NCBI GenBank assembly: GCA_002381645.1
Contig: DFXE01000015.1
Coordinates: 134,789 to 198,788, forward strand
DNA from: Bacteroidales bacterium UBA4116
GTDB taxonomy: Bacteria > Bacteroidota > Bacteroidia > Bacteroidales > Tannerellaceae
Length of the DNA stretch: 64,000 nucleotides
Direction of reading: 5' to 3'
A program made the translations under genes and the position numbers. Position 1 is the stretch's first letter. The number at the start of each line of letters is the position of its first letter. This document shows, piece after piece, positions 26,720 through 36,941 of this stretch. A model generated the notes under the pieces. It made no database searches and was not told where the DNA came from. It saw only the letters and a program-made list of their open reading frames with translations.

Positions 26720-27895
26720 ATGAAACAGTATAATTTTGATGAAATAGTAGACAGGCATGGCACAAACAGTGTTAAGGTTGCTCAGTTAAACGATCGTTTC
26801 GGACGCAACGATCTTATACCGCTTTGGGTAGCTGATATGGATTTTCGCACACCCGATTTCATTCTTGATGCTATCAGGAAACGTTGTGATCATGACATAT
26901 TCGGTTATACATTTGCATCAGAAGAGTATTATAACAGCATCATCAATTGGGTGGATTATAAGCATAAATGGAAAATCGAGAAAGAATGGATAAGCTATAT
27001 TCCGGGAATTGTAAAAGGAATCGGATTTGTAATTGATTGCTTCACGCAACCGGGAGATAAAGTAATTATTCAGCCACCGGTATACCATCCTTTTCGTTTA
27101 GTACCGGAGGCTATGCAACGTGAAGTGATTAATAATCCGTTGAAACTCGTAGACGGAATTTATGAAATGGACTTTGAACAGCTTGAGTCCGTTATCGATA
27201 AAAAATGCAAAATCCTTATTCTTTGCAGTCCGCATAATCCCGGCGGAATCGTATGGAGTAAAGAAACACTGGCTCGGCTTGCTGACATTTGCATAAAGCA
27301 TAACATTCTTATCATTGCCGATGAAATCCATTCGGAACTGGTATATCCGCAATTTAAACATTATCCATTTCCTACAGTATCCGAAAACGCATTATCTTGT
27401 AGTATCACGTTCATGGCTCCAAGTAAAACATTCAATATTGCAGGTATTGTTACTTCTTTCGCCATTATACCAAATCAAAAGATCCGTATGAAGTTTTATT
27501 CATATCTGAATGCCAGGGAATTAGGAGATGGGACGATTTTTGCTTATGAAGCGACAAAAGCGGCTTATACATATGGTGCCGAATGGTTGCAGCAAATGCG
27601 CACATATGTAATGGAAAATGTGGATTATGTTACAGGTTTTATCGAAACCAATATTCCTTCGATAAAAGTTTACAAACCACAGGCATCCTTTCTGATGTGG
27701 CTCAATTGTACCGGATTGAAACTTAAGCAGGAAGATTTAGTAAAATTCTTTATCGAAAAAGCAGGTTTAGCATTAAACGATGGAGCTATATTCGGGTCTG
27801 GTGGAGAAGGATATATGCGTTTAAATATCGGATGTCCTCAATCTGTACTTAAGCAAGCATTGATCGCACTAAAAAGGGCTGTAGATACAAAATAA
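26720..27895 (+). CDS. PatB/MalY-type PLP-dependent lyase/aminotransferase
   Basis: Fold-type I PLP enzyme of 391 aa. The MalY/PatB group usually acts as cystathionine beta-lyase (C-S lyase), giving homocysteine, ammonia and pyruvate; some act as aminotransferases. The PLP lysine is K236 in MAPSKTFNIAGI, and SPHNPGG at 170-176 and IIADEIHSEL at 198-207 are the cofactor-binding motifs. The opening YNFDEIVDRHGTNSVK is characteristic. It has its own promoter and ends 48 bases before the slyD-like gene. Confidence 0.88.
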   Translation: MKQYNFDEIVDRHGTNSVKVAQLNDRFGRNDLIPLWVADMDFRTPDFILDAIRKRCDHDIFGYTFASEEYYNSIINWVDYKHKWKIEKEWISYIPGIVKGIGFVIDCFTQPGDKVIIQPPVYHPFRLVPEAMQREVINNPLKLVDGIYEMDFEQLESVIDKKCKILILCSPHNPGGIVWSKETLARLADICIKHNILIIADEIHSELVYPQFKHYPFPTVSENALSCSITFMAPSKTFNIAGIVTSFAIIPNQKIRMKFYSYLNARELGDGTIFAYEATKAAYTYGAEWLQQMRTYVMENVDYVTGFIETNIPSIKVYKPQASFLMWLNCTGLKLKQEDLVKFFIEKAGLALNDGAIFGSGGEGYMRLNIGCPQSVLKQALIALKRAVDTK

Positions 27896-27900
27896 TTGTC

Positions 27901-27908
27901 TATCTTTG
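27901..27908 (+). promoter_or_regulatory. -7 box of the slyD-like gene
   Basis: TATCTTTG, 35 bases before ATG 27944. Confidence 0.55.
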
Positions 27909-27943
27909 CAAACATTAAGTACTTAAAAAAATAAGATTAAAAA

Positions 27944-28498
27944 ATGAAAGTTACATCAAACAAGTTCGTTTCGGTTACATATGATCTGAACGTAGGCGAA
28001 GGCGATGATCGTGAATTAATGGAAAGAGCAACAACCGAAGTTCCTTTGAATTTCATTTTCGGAACAGGTATGATGCTTCCCGCTTTCGAAAATGCGTTAC
28101 AGGGACTAAAGGTAGGCGATTCGTTCAACTTTACTATATCTCCTTCCGATGCATATGGTGATTACAATGAAGAAAATAAACTCGAACTGCCCAAAAATAT
28201 TTTTGAAGTTGACGGCAAGTTTGATTCTGATATGATACAGGAAGGTAAAACCGTTCCGATGATGGATTCTAACGGAAACCGCCTTAACGGATCAGTAATG
28301 GAAGTAAAAGAAGATTTTGTCCTTATGGATTTCAATCATCCGCTGGCTGGAGAAACATTGCATTTTTCGGGTGAAATTATTGACGTACATGATCCTACAG
28401 CCGAAGAAATTGCAGCCATGTCATCTCCGGGGGGATGCGATTGCGGTTGTGGAGACGATGGTTGTGGTGATGGTGGTTGCAGTGGTTGCGGGCATTAA
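27944..28498 (+). CDS. slyD: SlyD-type FKBP peptidyl-prolyl isomerase
   Basis: Cytoplasmic prolyl isomerase and chaperone of 184 aa: a split FKBP domain with an inserted-flap (IF) segment in the middle (GTGMMLPAFENALQGLKVGD, then DAYG), and a Cys/His-rich tail of GCDCGCGDD, GCGDGGCSGCGH type. In SlyD proteins this tail binds nickel and other metals. It is followed 3 bases later by aroC, so the two may be co-transcribed. Confidence 0.88.
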   Translation: MKVTSNKFVSVTYDLNVGEGDDRELMERATTEVPLNFIFGTGMMLPAFENALQGLKVGDSFNFTISPSDAYGDYNEENKLELPKNIFEVDGKFDSDMIQEGKTVPMMDSNGNRLNGSVMEVKEDFVLMDFNHPLAGETLHFSGEIIDVHDPTAEEIAAMSSPGGCDCGCGDDGCGDGGCSGCGH

Positions 28499-28501
28499 CA
28501 T

Positions 28502-29578
28502 ATGAATTCTTTTGGGAATATATTCCGGTTAACGTCATTCGGAGAATCACACGGACCCGGCATAGGTGGAGTAATTGATGGTTGCCCGGCAGGAATTGAA
28601 CTGGACTTGGATTTTATACAGCACGAATTAGACCGGCGTAAGCCCGGGCAATCTAAGCTTACCACTCCCCGAAAAGAAAACGATTCCGTCCAGTTTTTAT
28701 CAGGTATATTTGAAGGCAAGACCACCGGTACTCCAATAGGTTTTATGGTATGGAATAACAATCAGCATTCATCAGATTATGATAATATGAAAAATGTGTT
28801 CCGTCCTTCGCATGCTGATTATACTTACAAAAAAAAATATGGTATCCGTGATCATCGCGGCGGCGGACGTTCTTCGGCTCGTGAAACAATTGCGCGATGC
28901 GTGGGCGGTGCTATTGCTAAACTTGCGCTCCGTCGATATAATATGTCCGTACAAGCTTTCACCTCGCAAGTAGGGGATATCAAACTCGACAAAACATATA
29001 AAGAATATGATTTAGACGTAACGGAAAATACATTTGTACGTTGCCCCGACCCCATAAAAGCTGCCGAAATGGAAAACCTCATTATGGATGTCAAATCCCA
29101 AGGAGACACTATAGGCGGGGTAATTACATGTGTGGCAAAAGGTGTTCCTGCCGGATTGGGAGAGCCCGTTTTCGGTAAACTACACGCCGCGTTGGGGCAT
29201 GCGATGCTGACTATTAATGCCGTAAAAGGATTTGAATACGGGGATGGCTTTGAAGCACCCCTTTTTAAGGGTTCTGAACATAACGACCGTTTTTTTAACG
29301 ACAGGGGCGAGATAAATACCCACACCAATTATTCAGGAGGTATCCAAGGGGGAATCTCAAATGGAAAGGATATCTATTTTCGGGTAGCATTTAAGTCCGT
29401 TGCAACCATATTGATGGAACAAGAAACAGTAACTATTGATGGCGAAGAGACTATTTTAACGGCAAGAGGCCGGCATGACGCTTGTGTCCTACCCCGCGCA
29501 GTTCCCATTGTAGAAGCAATGACTGCAATGACTTTATTAGATTATTTACTTTTACAAAAAAGCAGACAATTTCTTTAA
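28502..29578 (+). CDS. aroC: chorismate synthase
   Basis: Last step of the shikimate pathway: EPSP to chorismate, using reduced FMN. The 358-aa protein carries all three signatures: SFGESHGPGIGGVIDGCPAG at the N-terminus, the DHRGGGRSSARET loop, and RHDACVLPRAVPIVEAM near the end. It probably shares a message with the slyD-like gene; aroB, an earlier step of the pathway, lies apart at 45.4 kb. Confidence 0.96.
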   Translation: MNSFGNIFRLTSFGESHGPGIGGVIDGCPAGIELDLDFIQHELDRRKPGQSKLTTPRKENDSVQFLSGIFEGKTTGTPIGFMVWNNNQHSSDYDNMKNVFRPSHADYTYKKKYGIRDHRGGGRSSARETIARCVGGAIAKLALRRYNMSVQAFTSQVGDIKLDKTYKEYDLDVTENTFVRCPDPIKAAEMENLIMDVKSQGDTIGGVITCVAKGVPAGLGEPVFGKLHAALGHAMLTINAVKGFEYGDGFEAPLFKGSEHNDRFFNDRGEINTHTNYSGGIQGGISNGKDIYFRVAFKSVATILMEQETVTIDGEETILTARGRHDACVLPRAVPIVEAMTAMTLLDYLLLQKSRQFL

Positions 29579-29686
29579 ATCACATTGTCTCTGAAAGTTT
29601 TCAACAAATCCGGCCACTTATCAACAGGCAAGGTATAGTTTTATACCAATTAAATGGCAATTATTTATTTAATGTTTAGTTTTGCA

Positions 29687-29694
29687 TAAGAATT
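29687..29694 (+). promoter_or_regulatory. -7 box of the parA operon
   Basis: TAGTTTTG, 14 bases before the parA ATG at 29709. Confidence 0.5.
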
Positions 29695-29708
29695 AGTATT
29701 TGAACAAA

Positions 29709-30473
29709 ATGGGAAAAATTATTGCAATAGCAAACCAAAAAGGCGGCGTAGGAAAAACAACTACAACTATTAATCTTGCCGCATCACTGGCTGTTCTCGA
29801 AAAAAAAGTATTAGTGGTAGATGCAGATCCACAAGCAAATGCATCATCAGGATTAAGTGTAGATATCCGCAATGTTAAACTATCCATTTATGAATGCCTG
29901 GTAAACGGCGAAGATGCGAAACAAGCCATTGTACCTACGGAAGTTGAAAGGCTTGACATTATTCCTTCTCACATCGACCTGGTAGGTGCTGAAATCGAAA
30001 TGCTCAATATGGACGATCGCGAGCAAATACTTAAGCGGGTGTTAGTCCCCCTTAAAGAATTTTACGACTATATACTGATTGATTGCTCTCCATCGCTTGG
30101 CCTTATCACAGTGAATGCGCTTACTGCTGCCGATTCAGTAATGATCCCGGTTCAATGCGAATATTTTGCTCTCGAGGGAATAAGCAAACTACTCAATACT
30201 ATAAAGATCATAAAATCGAAGCTGAACCCTTCGTTGGAGATCGAAGGATTCCTTCTTACCATGTACGATTCACGGCTTCGCCTAGCAAACCAGATATATG
30301 AGGAAGTGAAACGTCCGTTCCGCGATTTGGTATTCACCACTGTGATTCAACGGAATATAAAATTAAGCGAAGCCTCCAGCTATGGGAAACCGGCTCTTTT
30401 ATATGATGCAGAATCAAAGGGATCGATAAATCATATTCAATTAGCTCAGGAATTAATCGAAAAGAACAAGTAA
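29709..30473 (+). CDS. parA: chromosome partitioning ATPase ParA (Soj)
   Basis: ParA-type ATPase that works with ParB to segregate replicated origins. The deviant Walker A KGGVGKTT lies at residues 11-18 of the 254-aa protein starting at ATG 29709; an in-frame TTG three codons earlier is less likely. Walker A' DADPQANASS and Walker B YILIDCSPSLG are intact. It is short and lacks an N-terminal regulatory domain, as in chromosomal Soj. parB follows after 2 bases, starting the operon parA-parB-DUF5683-mltD-spoT. Confidence 0.94.
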   Translation: MGKIIAIANQKGGVGKTTTTINLAASLAVLEKKVLVVDADPQANASSGLSVDIRNVKLSIYECLVNGEDAKQAIVPTEVERLDIIPSHIDLVGAEIEMLNMDDREQILKRVLVPLKEFYDYILIDCSPSLGLITVNALTAADSVMIPVQCEYFALEGISKLLNTIKIIKSKLNPSLEIEGFLLTMYDSRLRLANQIYEEVKRPFRDLVFTTVIQRNIKLSEASSYGKPALLYDAESKGSINHIQLAQELIEKNK

Positions 30474-30475
30474 CA

Positions 30476-31366
30476 ATGGCAGTAGGTAAAAAATCTCCAC
30501 TGGGTCGTGGACTGGACGCATTAATTACGATGGATGATCTCAAAACAAGCGGTTCATCTTCCATAAGCGAAATAGAATTAAGTAAAATCCAACCGAATCC
30601 CGAACAGCCCCGCTCGGTTTTCGAAGAAGAAACATTGGAAGAACTGACTACTTCTATCCGGGCATTAGGTATTATACAACCTATCACATTAAAAGAAATC
30701 TCTACCGACCGTTACATGATCATCTCCGGCGAACGACGTTACCGGGCTTCTTTGAGAGCCGGGCTTGAGCGTATCCCCGCTTATATTAAAACTGCAGATG
30801 ATGAAAATGTAGTAGAAATGGCGCTGATCGAAAATATCCAGCGTGAAGACCTGAATTCCATTGAAATTGCTTTAGCTTATCATAAACTGATAGACACCTA
30901 TAACCTTACCCAGGAAAAATTAAGTGAACGTGTGGGTAAAAAACGGACAACAATTGCCAATTATCTTCGGTTATTAAAATTACCTGCCGAAATTCAGATG
31001 AGTCTGAAAAATAAGAAAATTGATATGGGACATGCCCGTGCATTAATTCCGGTGGAAGACCCTGAGGTACAATTGGCTTTGCATGAACAGATTCTCTCCG
31101 AAGGACTTTCCGTCCGTACAGTGGAAGAACTTGTCAGGGACAATGCGGCGGGAAACGAAACCCCACAAAAGAAAGAAAACAAAAAAGAAGCGCGTAAACC
31201 GATGCTTCCCGAAGAATATAAGTTACTAAAAGACCATTTGTCGCATTTCTTCAACACAAAGGTACAACTTACATATAATGAGAACGGAAAAGGAAAAATC
31301 TCAATTCCTTTCGCTTCCGAAGAAGAACTGGAGAGGCTGATAGGTATGTTTGATAAGTTAAGATAA
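30476..31366 (+). CDS. parB: chromosome partitioning protein ParB (Spo0J)
   Basis: CTP-dependent clamp that loads at parS and acts with ParA. The 296-aa protein has the N-terminal GRGLDALI box that contacts ParA, the ParB/Srx CTPase domain with ISGERRYRAS and ENIQREDLNSIE, a helix-turn-helix (LSERVGKKRTTIANYLRLLKL), and a C-terminal dimerisation region after a Lys-rich linker. No convincing parS site is seen in the window. Confidence 0.95.
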   Translation: MAVGKKSPLGRGLDALITMDDLKTSGSSSISEIELSKIQPNPEQPRSVFEEETLEELTTSIRALGIIQPITLKEISTDRYMIISGERRYRASLRAGLERIPAYIKTADDENVVEMALIENIQREDLNSIEIALAYHKLIDTYNLTQEKLSERVGKKRTTIANYLRLLKLPAEIQMSLKNKKIDMGHARALIPVEDPEVQLALHEQILSEGLSVRTVEELVRDNAAGNETPQKKENKKEARKPMLPEEYKLLKDHLSHFFNTKVQLTYNENGKGKISIPFASEEELERLIGMFDKLR

Positions 31367-31377
31367 AACAAATGTGA

Positions 31378-32127
31378 ATGGTCCGGTTGAATATAGAGAT
31401 AACTAGCATACTGCTTTTAACCCTTTGTTTCCTGAGTTTTTCCGGTAAAATAAAAGCTCAGGAAATTATTGAGGATTTAAGCATGGATACAGTTCTCGTT
31501 ATGCCCCCAGACTCACTGACCGAAGCAGTAATAATTGCCGCCGATTCGGCATTCGTTTCCTTACCGGAAGTTCCCAAAGCGGCATTTAAGCCCAATTCCA
31601 CAAAAGCCATTTTATTTGGCCTCATTCCCGGAATGGGACAAATATATAATCGGAAATACTGGAAATTACCTCTTGTTTACGGAGGGTTTATGGGATTTAT
31701 GTATGCCATAACCTGGAACAATAAAAATTATCAGGACTATTGGGGGGCATACCGGTCGATAATGCAGGATGCCAATGCGTTCAATAAATTAATAGAAGAG
31801 GCGGAAAACCCGGATCAAGTTCAATATAACTTTAGCGAAGATTGGACAATTTGGGTGGTTCCCGGTACAGAAAGAACCCAGGTAAATGATAAAAATCTTC
31901 AAGACCAGTTCAGAAGACGAAAAGATTATTTTCGCCGATATCGGGATTTAAGTATTATATTAGCAGTCGGCTTTTATGCGATCACGTTAATTGATGCATA
32001 TGTAGATGCCGAATTGTTTGACTTTGATATTTCACCGGATCTCTCCATGAGGGTTGAGCCGGTATACTCGCCGCAAACCCGTTACAGTTCGCGGACTATT
32101 GGATTAAATTGCAGCATAACATTCTAA
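31378..32127 (+). CDS. DUF5683 domain protein
   Basis: A 249-aa envelope protein with an N-terminal hydrophobic segment. The conserved DUF5683 block runs from about residue 72: KPNSTKAILFGLIPGMGQIY, NRKYWKLPLVYGG, then two further hydrophobic helices around residues 100-112 and 197-209. Function unknown. Its place between parB and the lytic transglycosylase is shared by Bacteroidetes genomes, which suggests a link to envelope growth or division. Confidence 0.82.
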   Translation: MVRLNIEITSILLLTLCFLSFSGKIKAQEIIEDLSMDTVLVMPPDSLTEAVIIAADSAFVSLPEVPKAAFKPNSTKAILFGLIPGMGQIYNRKYWKLPLVYGGFMGFMYAITWNNKNYQDYWGAYRSIMQDANAFNKLIEEAENPDQVQYNFSEDWTIWVVPGTERTQVNDKNLQDQFRRRKDYFRRYRDLSIILAVGFYAITLIDAYVDAELFDFDISPDLSMRVEPVYSPQTRYSSRTIGLNCSITF

Positions 32128-32128
32128 G

Positions 32129-33706
32129 ATGATGAACAGACATTTTTTTATTTTAACTTGTTTCCTTCTTTTTTGTCTGTCGGTAAATGCACAGGAAACA
32201 ACAGCAGTTGAGCCCGAATACTCTGTATTATCGAATGACTCTTTATCGGCTGACCTGGGAATGATCCCGGAGAGCCTTGACGCAAATGTAGACAGCCTTC
32301 TACAATCATGGCATGTAAAATACTTTTCTAAAACCGACGAGTATTGTCATGATGACGAACAAAACGTTTATTTTTCAAATGATGTTATAAAAGAAAGGTT
32401 AGAAAGATTACCCCGTATCATACCTATGACCTATAATCATTTAGTTCAAAACTCTATTAACCTTTATGCCGAACGGCGCCGAAGTTTGGTACGATATATG
32501 TTAGGAATGGCCGATTTCTATTTCCCTGTTATTGAACAAATATTGGATGAGCACGGACTTCCGATTGAATTGAAATATCTTGCCGTTGTTGAAAGTGCCT
32601 TAAACCCTACCGCACTATCAAGGGTTGGTGCAGCCGGGCTTTGGCAGTTTATGTTGCCAACCGGAAAGAGTTACGGACTGGAAATAAACAGTCTTGTCGA
32701 TGAACGCCGTGATCCGGTTAAAGCCACACATGCCGCCTGCCGTTATTTTAAAGATATGTATGAAATATACCAGGACTGGCATTTAGTACTGGCCTCTTAT
32801 AATTGCGGACCGGGGAATGTAAATAAAGCTATCCGCCGGTCAGGGGGTAAAATGGATTTTTGGAAAATATATCCTTATCTTCCGCGTGAAACCCGCTCTT
32901 ATGTGCCTCTTTACATTGCTGCCAATTATATAATGAATTACTATTGCGATCATAACATATGTCCTGTACAAACAAGCCTGCCTTTGTCTACCGACACCAT
33001 AATGGTCAACAATATGTTACACATGCAACAAGTTGCCGATCTGCTTCAAATGGATGTAGAACAATTACGAGCATTGAATCCACAATATAAACGTGATATT
33101 ATCCCTGGAAATGCCAAACCTTCTGCATTGAAATTGCCCACGTCAAAAACATTTGCTTTTGTCGACAAAGAGGACTCCGTTTATATACACCGGATTGAAG
33201 AATTGCTGGCTAATAGTCTTTACGATGAAAATGCACATTTAGCATCTTCTACACGTGAACAAATCACGCATATAACAAAAGCCGGAGAAAATCTGTTTAC
33301 CATAGCTGATAAATACGGAATTACAGCACGCGAAATACGCCGTTGGAACGGATTAGGTTCAAACCGGGTTTCTTCAGGAAGGCGCTTAAAAATTTATGTT
33401 GATAATGGAGGAGTATCTTTCGCTTCTACGAATAATACTAAAAAAGAAGCGGTAAGTCCGGCAGCATCCGGTATAGCCAGTACTTCAGCTGCTCAACCAA
33501 AACAAAATAATCCGATTACAAAAAGTGCACAAAAAGCTATACCGTCTGACAAAGAGTATCTGACCTATAAGGTTAAATCCGGAGATTCTTTGTATTCGAT
33601 ATCGAAGAAATACCCCGGAATTTCGGCAACAACTTTGCAAAAAGCGAATAATCTTCCCAACTCAAAAATACGTCCGGGACAGATTTTAAAAATTCCTGTA
33701 GGATAA
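32129..33706 (+). CDS. mltD: membrane-bound lytic murein transglycosylase D with LysM repeats
   Basis: Exported peptidoglycan-cleaving enzyme of 525 aa. A signal peptide (LTCFLLFCLSVNAQ) precedes a goose-lysozyme-like SLT domain with the catalytic Glu in VVESALNPTALSRVGAAGLW and the GLWQFM, ASYNCGPGNV and LPRETRSYVP motifs. Two LysM domains follow, near residues 388-430 (HITKAGENLFTIADKYG) and 478-524 (YKVKSGDSLYSISKKY), separated by a low-complexity linker. It starts 1 base after the DUF5683 stop and precedes spoT by 12 bases. Confidence 0.92.
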   Translation: MMNRHFFILTCFLLFCLSVNAQETTAVEPEYSVLSNDSLSADLGMIPESLDANVDSLLQSWHVKYFSKTDEYCHDDEQNVYFSNDVIKERLERLPRIIPMTYNHLVQNSINLYAERRRSLVRYMLGMADFYFPVIEQILDEHGLPIELKYLAVVESALNPTALSRVGAAGLWQFMLPTGKSYGLEINSLVDERRDPVKATHAACRYFKDMYEIYQDWHLVLASYNCGPGNVNKAIRRSGGKMDFWKIYPYLPRETRSYVPLYIAANYIMNYYCDHNICPVQTSLPLSTDTIMVNNMLHMQQVADLLQMDVEQLRALNPQYKRDIIPGNAKPSALKLPTSKTFAFVDKEDSVYIHRIEELLANSLYDENAHLASSTREQITHITKAGENLFTIADKYGITAREIRRWNGLGSNRVSSGRRLKIYVDNGGVSFASTNNTKKEAVSPAASGIASTSAAQPKQNNPITKSAQKAIPSDKEYLTYKVKSGDSLYSISKKYPGISATTLQKANNLPNSKIRPGQILKIPVG

Positions 33707-33718
33707 ACGATTTTTTCT

Positions 33719-35977
33719 ATGAGCGACATACAACAACCTAATACTCCCGATGAAAAGTTAGTACAAGAAGAATTTGAAAAACTTCTCAACGACTACCTCA
33801 ATACGAATCATCGCCGCAAGATCGAACGGATAACCAAAGCGTTTAATTTTGCCAACCAGGCGCATGCAGGAGCCAAGCGCAGGTCGGGAGAACCCTACAT
33901 TATGCATCCGCTTGCCGTAGCCCGGGTGGTATGTAAAGAAATGGGATTAGGATCTACATCCATATGTTCAGCTTTATTACACGATGTGGTGGAAGATACC
34001 GAATACACGGTAGATGACATTAAAAATATGTTTGGCGATAAAATAGCACAGATCGTCGACGGCTTAACCAAAATATCCGGAGGCATATTTGGGGAACAGG
34101 CTTCAGCGCAAGCCGAAAATTTCCGAAAACTGCTGCTCACCATGAATAGCGATATACGTGTTATCCTTATCAAAATTGCTGATCGTCTCCATAATATGCG
34201 TACTTTGGGTTCAATGCTTCCGGCAAAACAATATAAAATAGCCGGTGAAACCCTTTATTTATATGCCCCCCTCGCTCACCGGTTGGGACTGTTCACAATA
34301 AAAACAGAGTTGGAAGACCTGAGTTTCAAATACGAACACCCAACAGAATATGAATTTATTCATGAGAAGTTAAAGGCTACGGAAGGCGCACGCAATACCC
34401 TCTTCGAACATTTTGCGGTCCCTGTACGTGAAAAACTCGAAAAGATGGGGCTTACCTACGATATGAAAGCCCGCGTGAAGTCGGCCTATTCCATATGGAA
34501 TAAAATGGAAAACAAAGGCATATCTTTTGAGGATGTTTACGACCTTTTTGCCGTACGTATTATTTTTGAATCACTTCCGAATGTGGACGATAAAAACGTT
34601 TGCTGGGATATTTATTCTGCCATTACCGACATTTACAGGATACGTCCCGACCGTATCCGCGACTGGGTAAGCCGCCCGAAAGCAAATGGTTACCAAGCAC
34701 TTCATCTTACCGTAATGGGACCTGACGGGCAATGGATAGAAATCCAGATCCGGAGCCGTAAAATGGATGACATTGCCGAAAAAGGATTTGCTGCCCACTG
34801 GAAATATAAAGAAAGTAGCGTAGAAGAAGATACCGAACTCGACAAATGGCTGCAAACTATTACAGAGATACTGGAAAGTCCTGATCCTAATGCCTTGGAT
34901 TTCCTCGATACGATCAAGATGAACCTGTTCACAGCAGAAATTTTTGTTTTCACCCCAAAAGGCGATATTAAAACATTGCCGCAGGGAGCTACAGCGCTTG
35001 ACTTTGCCTATGCGCTCCATACCAATATCGGTAATAAATGTATCGGCGCCAAAGTAAACCATCGTTTAGTGCCGTTAAGCCATCGCTTATCAAGCGGCGA
35101 CCAGATTGAAATACTAACATCCCGCTCTCAGGAACCTCAACCTGAATGGCTTAATTTCGTAACTACCGCTAAAGCCCGGACGAAGATTGATGCCGCGCTA
35201 AGAAAAATAAGGAAAGAGGGGGCGCGCCTGGGTGAAGAAAAAGTTGTTAGTATACTCAAACGTGCAGATGTTGATATCAATACAAGCACTATAGATAAAT
35301 TAGCGCTCTTCTTTGGTTTCCCCAAACGGGAAGATTTCTATTATTCCGTTGAAAAAGGAGATGTTACATTACCCGAAAATCTTAAAAAGATTCTCCGCGA
35401 GAAAAACGACAATACGTTATTCAAATACGTAAAACAAGCACTCCGGATGGGTGCCAAGGATAATAGCCAACAAAAAGAAAATTCCAAGCCGGACAAAGGA
35501 AAAGATAAACCCAAGTACGACAAAACGAAACCCTACGTTTTAAGCGAAGAAGAATTCCATCACAATTATGTGGTCGCCCAATGCTGTAAACCCATCCCGG
35601 GAGACGATGCACTTGGCTTTATCAATGACGACGGGACAGTAGTTGTACATAAACGTTCATGTCCTATTGCCATGCGGCTGAAAAGCAGTTTCGGCGAACG
35701 GATTCTATCCACACAATGGAGTAGTCATAAAAATGCTTCGTTCGAAGCTACCCTTGAGGTAAAAGGGATTGATTCATTAGGAGTTCTGAACACGATCACA
35801 CAGACAATTTCCAATGACTTCAACGTTAATATACAACGTTTGCTTATTGAAGCTAAAGACGGAGTATTTGAAGGAAAGATCAAATTAAAGGTACATGATG
35901 TAGAAGACATCCAACGTTTATGCGTCACTCTATCGAAGATCAAGAATATCAAATCTGTCGGACGGGTAGCCGATTAA
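33719..35977 (+). CDS. spoT: bifunctional (p)ppGpp synthetase/hydrolase (RelA/SpoT)
   Basis: Makes and degrades the stringent-response alarmone. Domains of the 752-aa protein in order: HD hydrolase with HDVVEDT intact (about residues 20-200), synthetase (about 235-370, with RVKSAYSIWNKM and RPKANGYQALH), TGS (VFTPKGDIKTLPQGATALDF), a Lys-rich linker, a conserved Cys motif (VAQCCKPIPGDDALGF) and a C-terminal ACT domain. Both active sites look complete. It is the last gene of the parA operon and overlaps the convergent antiporter gene by 4 bases. Confidence 0.95.
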   Translation: MSDIQQPNTPDEKLVQEEFEKLLNDYLNTNHRRKIERITKAFNFANQAHAGAKRRSGEPYIMHPLAVARVVCKEMGLGSTSICSALLHDVVEDTEYTVDDIKNMFGDKIAQIVDGLTKISGGIFGEQASAQAENFRKLLLTMNSDIRVILIKIADRLHNMRTLGSMLPAKQYKIAGETLYLYAPLAHRLGLFTIKTELEDLSFKYEHPTEYEFIHEKLKATEGARNTLFEHFAVPVREKLEKMGLTYDMKARVKSAYSIWNKMENKGISFEDVYDLFAVRIIFESLPNVDDKNVCWDIYSAITDIYRIRPDRIRDWVSRPKANGYQALHLTVMGPDGQWIEIQIRSRKMDDIAEKGFAAHWKYKESSVEEDTELDKWLQTITEILESPDPNALDFLDTIKMNLFTAEIFVFTPKGDIKTLPQGATALDFAYALHTNIGNKCIGAKVNHRLVPLSHRLSSGDQIEILTSRSQEPQPEWLNFVTTAKARTKIDAALRKIRKEGARLGEEKVVSILKRADVDINTSTIDKLALFFGFPKREDFYYSVEKGDVTLPENLKKILREKNDNTLFKYVKQALRMGAKDNSQQKENSKPDKGKDKPKYDKTKPYVLSEEEFHHNYVVAQCCKPIPGDDALGFINDDGTVVVHKRSCPIAMRLKSSFGERILSTQWSSHKNASFEATLEVKGIDSLGVLNTITQTISNDFNVNIQRLLIEAKDGVFEGKIKLKVHDVEDIQRLCVTLSKIKNIKSVGRVAD

Positions 35978-36930
35978 GAAGCGTTTACTATCAGATAACC
36001 GGTATAAACTACATAGCATGCGATCATTACGATCCCTTCCCAACGTGTAATCATTCTTTTTTTGAAGAATAACCCGAAAATATACAAAAGGACGCACGAA
36101 AAGATAAGCATCCCCAAATCAACATTTGTTATTCCTGTCACATTCATTGGAGCTATCGCTGCGCTGCAACCTAAAACAAAGAATATATTGAAAAGATTGG
36201 AACCTATTACATTTCCAATTGCCATTTCAGGATTCTTCTTCAAAGCCGCGGCAATGGAAGTGGCCAGTTCCGGCAAAGAAGTTCCTCCCGCAACCAGTGT
36301 CAGCGCGATAACCGATTCGCTTACACCGAGGCTACGGGCAATACCCGACGCTCCATTCACAAAAAAATCTCCTCCGTATACCAAGGCAAACAAACCACCA
36401 ATAATATAAACAACAGCCCTCCATAACGGTATTTCTTTAATAGCAGTTTCTTCATTATCCGTACCGTTTCGGGCAATAGCAAAAGTATATCCGAGAAAAA
36501 TAAGGAAAAAACAAAGCAGTAACAACCCGTCGCCACTTGTAATGATATTCTGATCAGTACCATTGATCAGAATATCATTAGCACATATAAATAATATGAT
36601 CGAAGCCAACAGGCATAACGGTATTTCTTTGCTGATCGTTCCCCTCGTCATACGGATGGGCACAATGGCAGCCGTACAGCCTACAATCACCAATGTATTA
36701 AAAATATTACTTCCCACCACATTTCCTATTGCTATATCAGAACTTCCGTTCAGCGCAGATACAATACTGACGGTAAGTTCCGGAGCCGAGGTTCCAAAGG
36801 CCACGATCGTCAAACCGATGACAAGGTTTGAGATATTAAACCGCTTCGCCACAGAAGAAGCACCATCTGTTAAAAAATTGGCTCCCGCCAGGATAAGGAT
36901 TAATCCTCCGATAAGCAATACAATATTCAT
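35974..36930 (-). CDS. calcium/sodium antiporter (YrbG-type CaCA)
   Basis: Inner-membrane cation exchanger of 318 aa with ten helices and the two inverted alpha-repeats of the CaCA family: GTSAPELTVSIVSAL with GNVVGSNIFN in the first half, GGTSLPELATSIAAAL with GNVIGSNLFN in the second. The paired acidic residues form the ion site. Direction and preferred cation cannot be read from sequence. It converges on spoT. Confidence 0.92.
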   Translation of the reverse strand: MNIVLLIGGLILILAGANFLTDGASSVAKRFNISNLVIGLTIVAFGTSAPELTVSIVSALNGSSDIAIGNVVGSNIFNTLVIVGCTAAIVPIRMTRGTISKEIPLCLLASIILFICANDILINGTDQNIITSGDGLLLLCFFLIFLGYTFAIARNGTDNEETAIKEIPLWRAVVYIIGGLFALVYGGDFFVNGASGIARSLGVSESVIALTLVAGGTSLPELATSIAAALKKNPEMAIGNVIGSNLFNIFFVLGCSAAIAPMNVTGITNVDLGMLIFSCVLLYIFGLFFKKRMITRWEGIVMIACYVVYTGYLIVNAS

Positions 36931-36941
36931 AAGGTAATCAA

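Noticed and set aside
28852..29328. long minus-strand reading frame inside aroC
   Set aside because: Antisense shadow of a fully conserved enzyme gene.
34571..35062. long minus-strand reading frame inside spoT
   Set aside because: It is a shadow of the intact spoT coding frame, which has complete domains.
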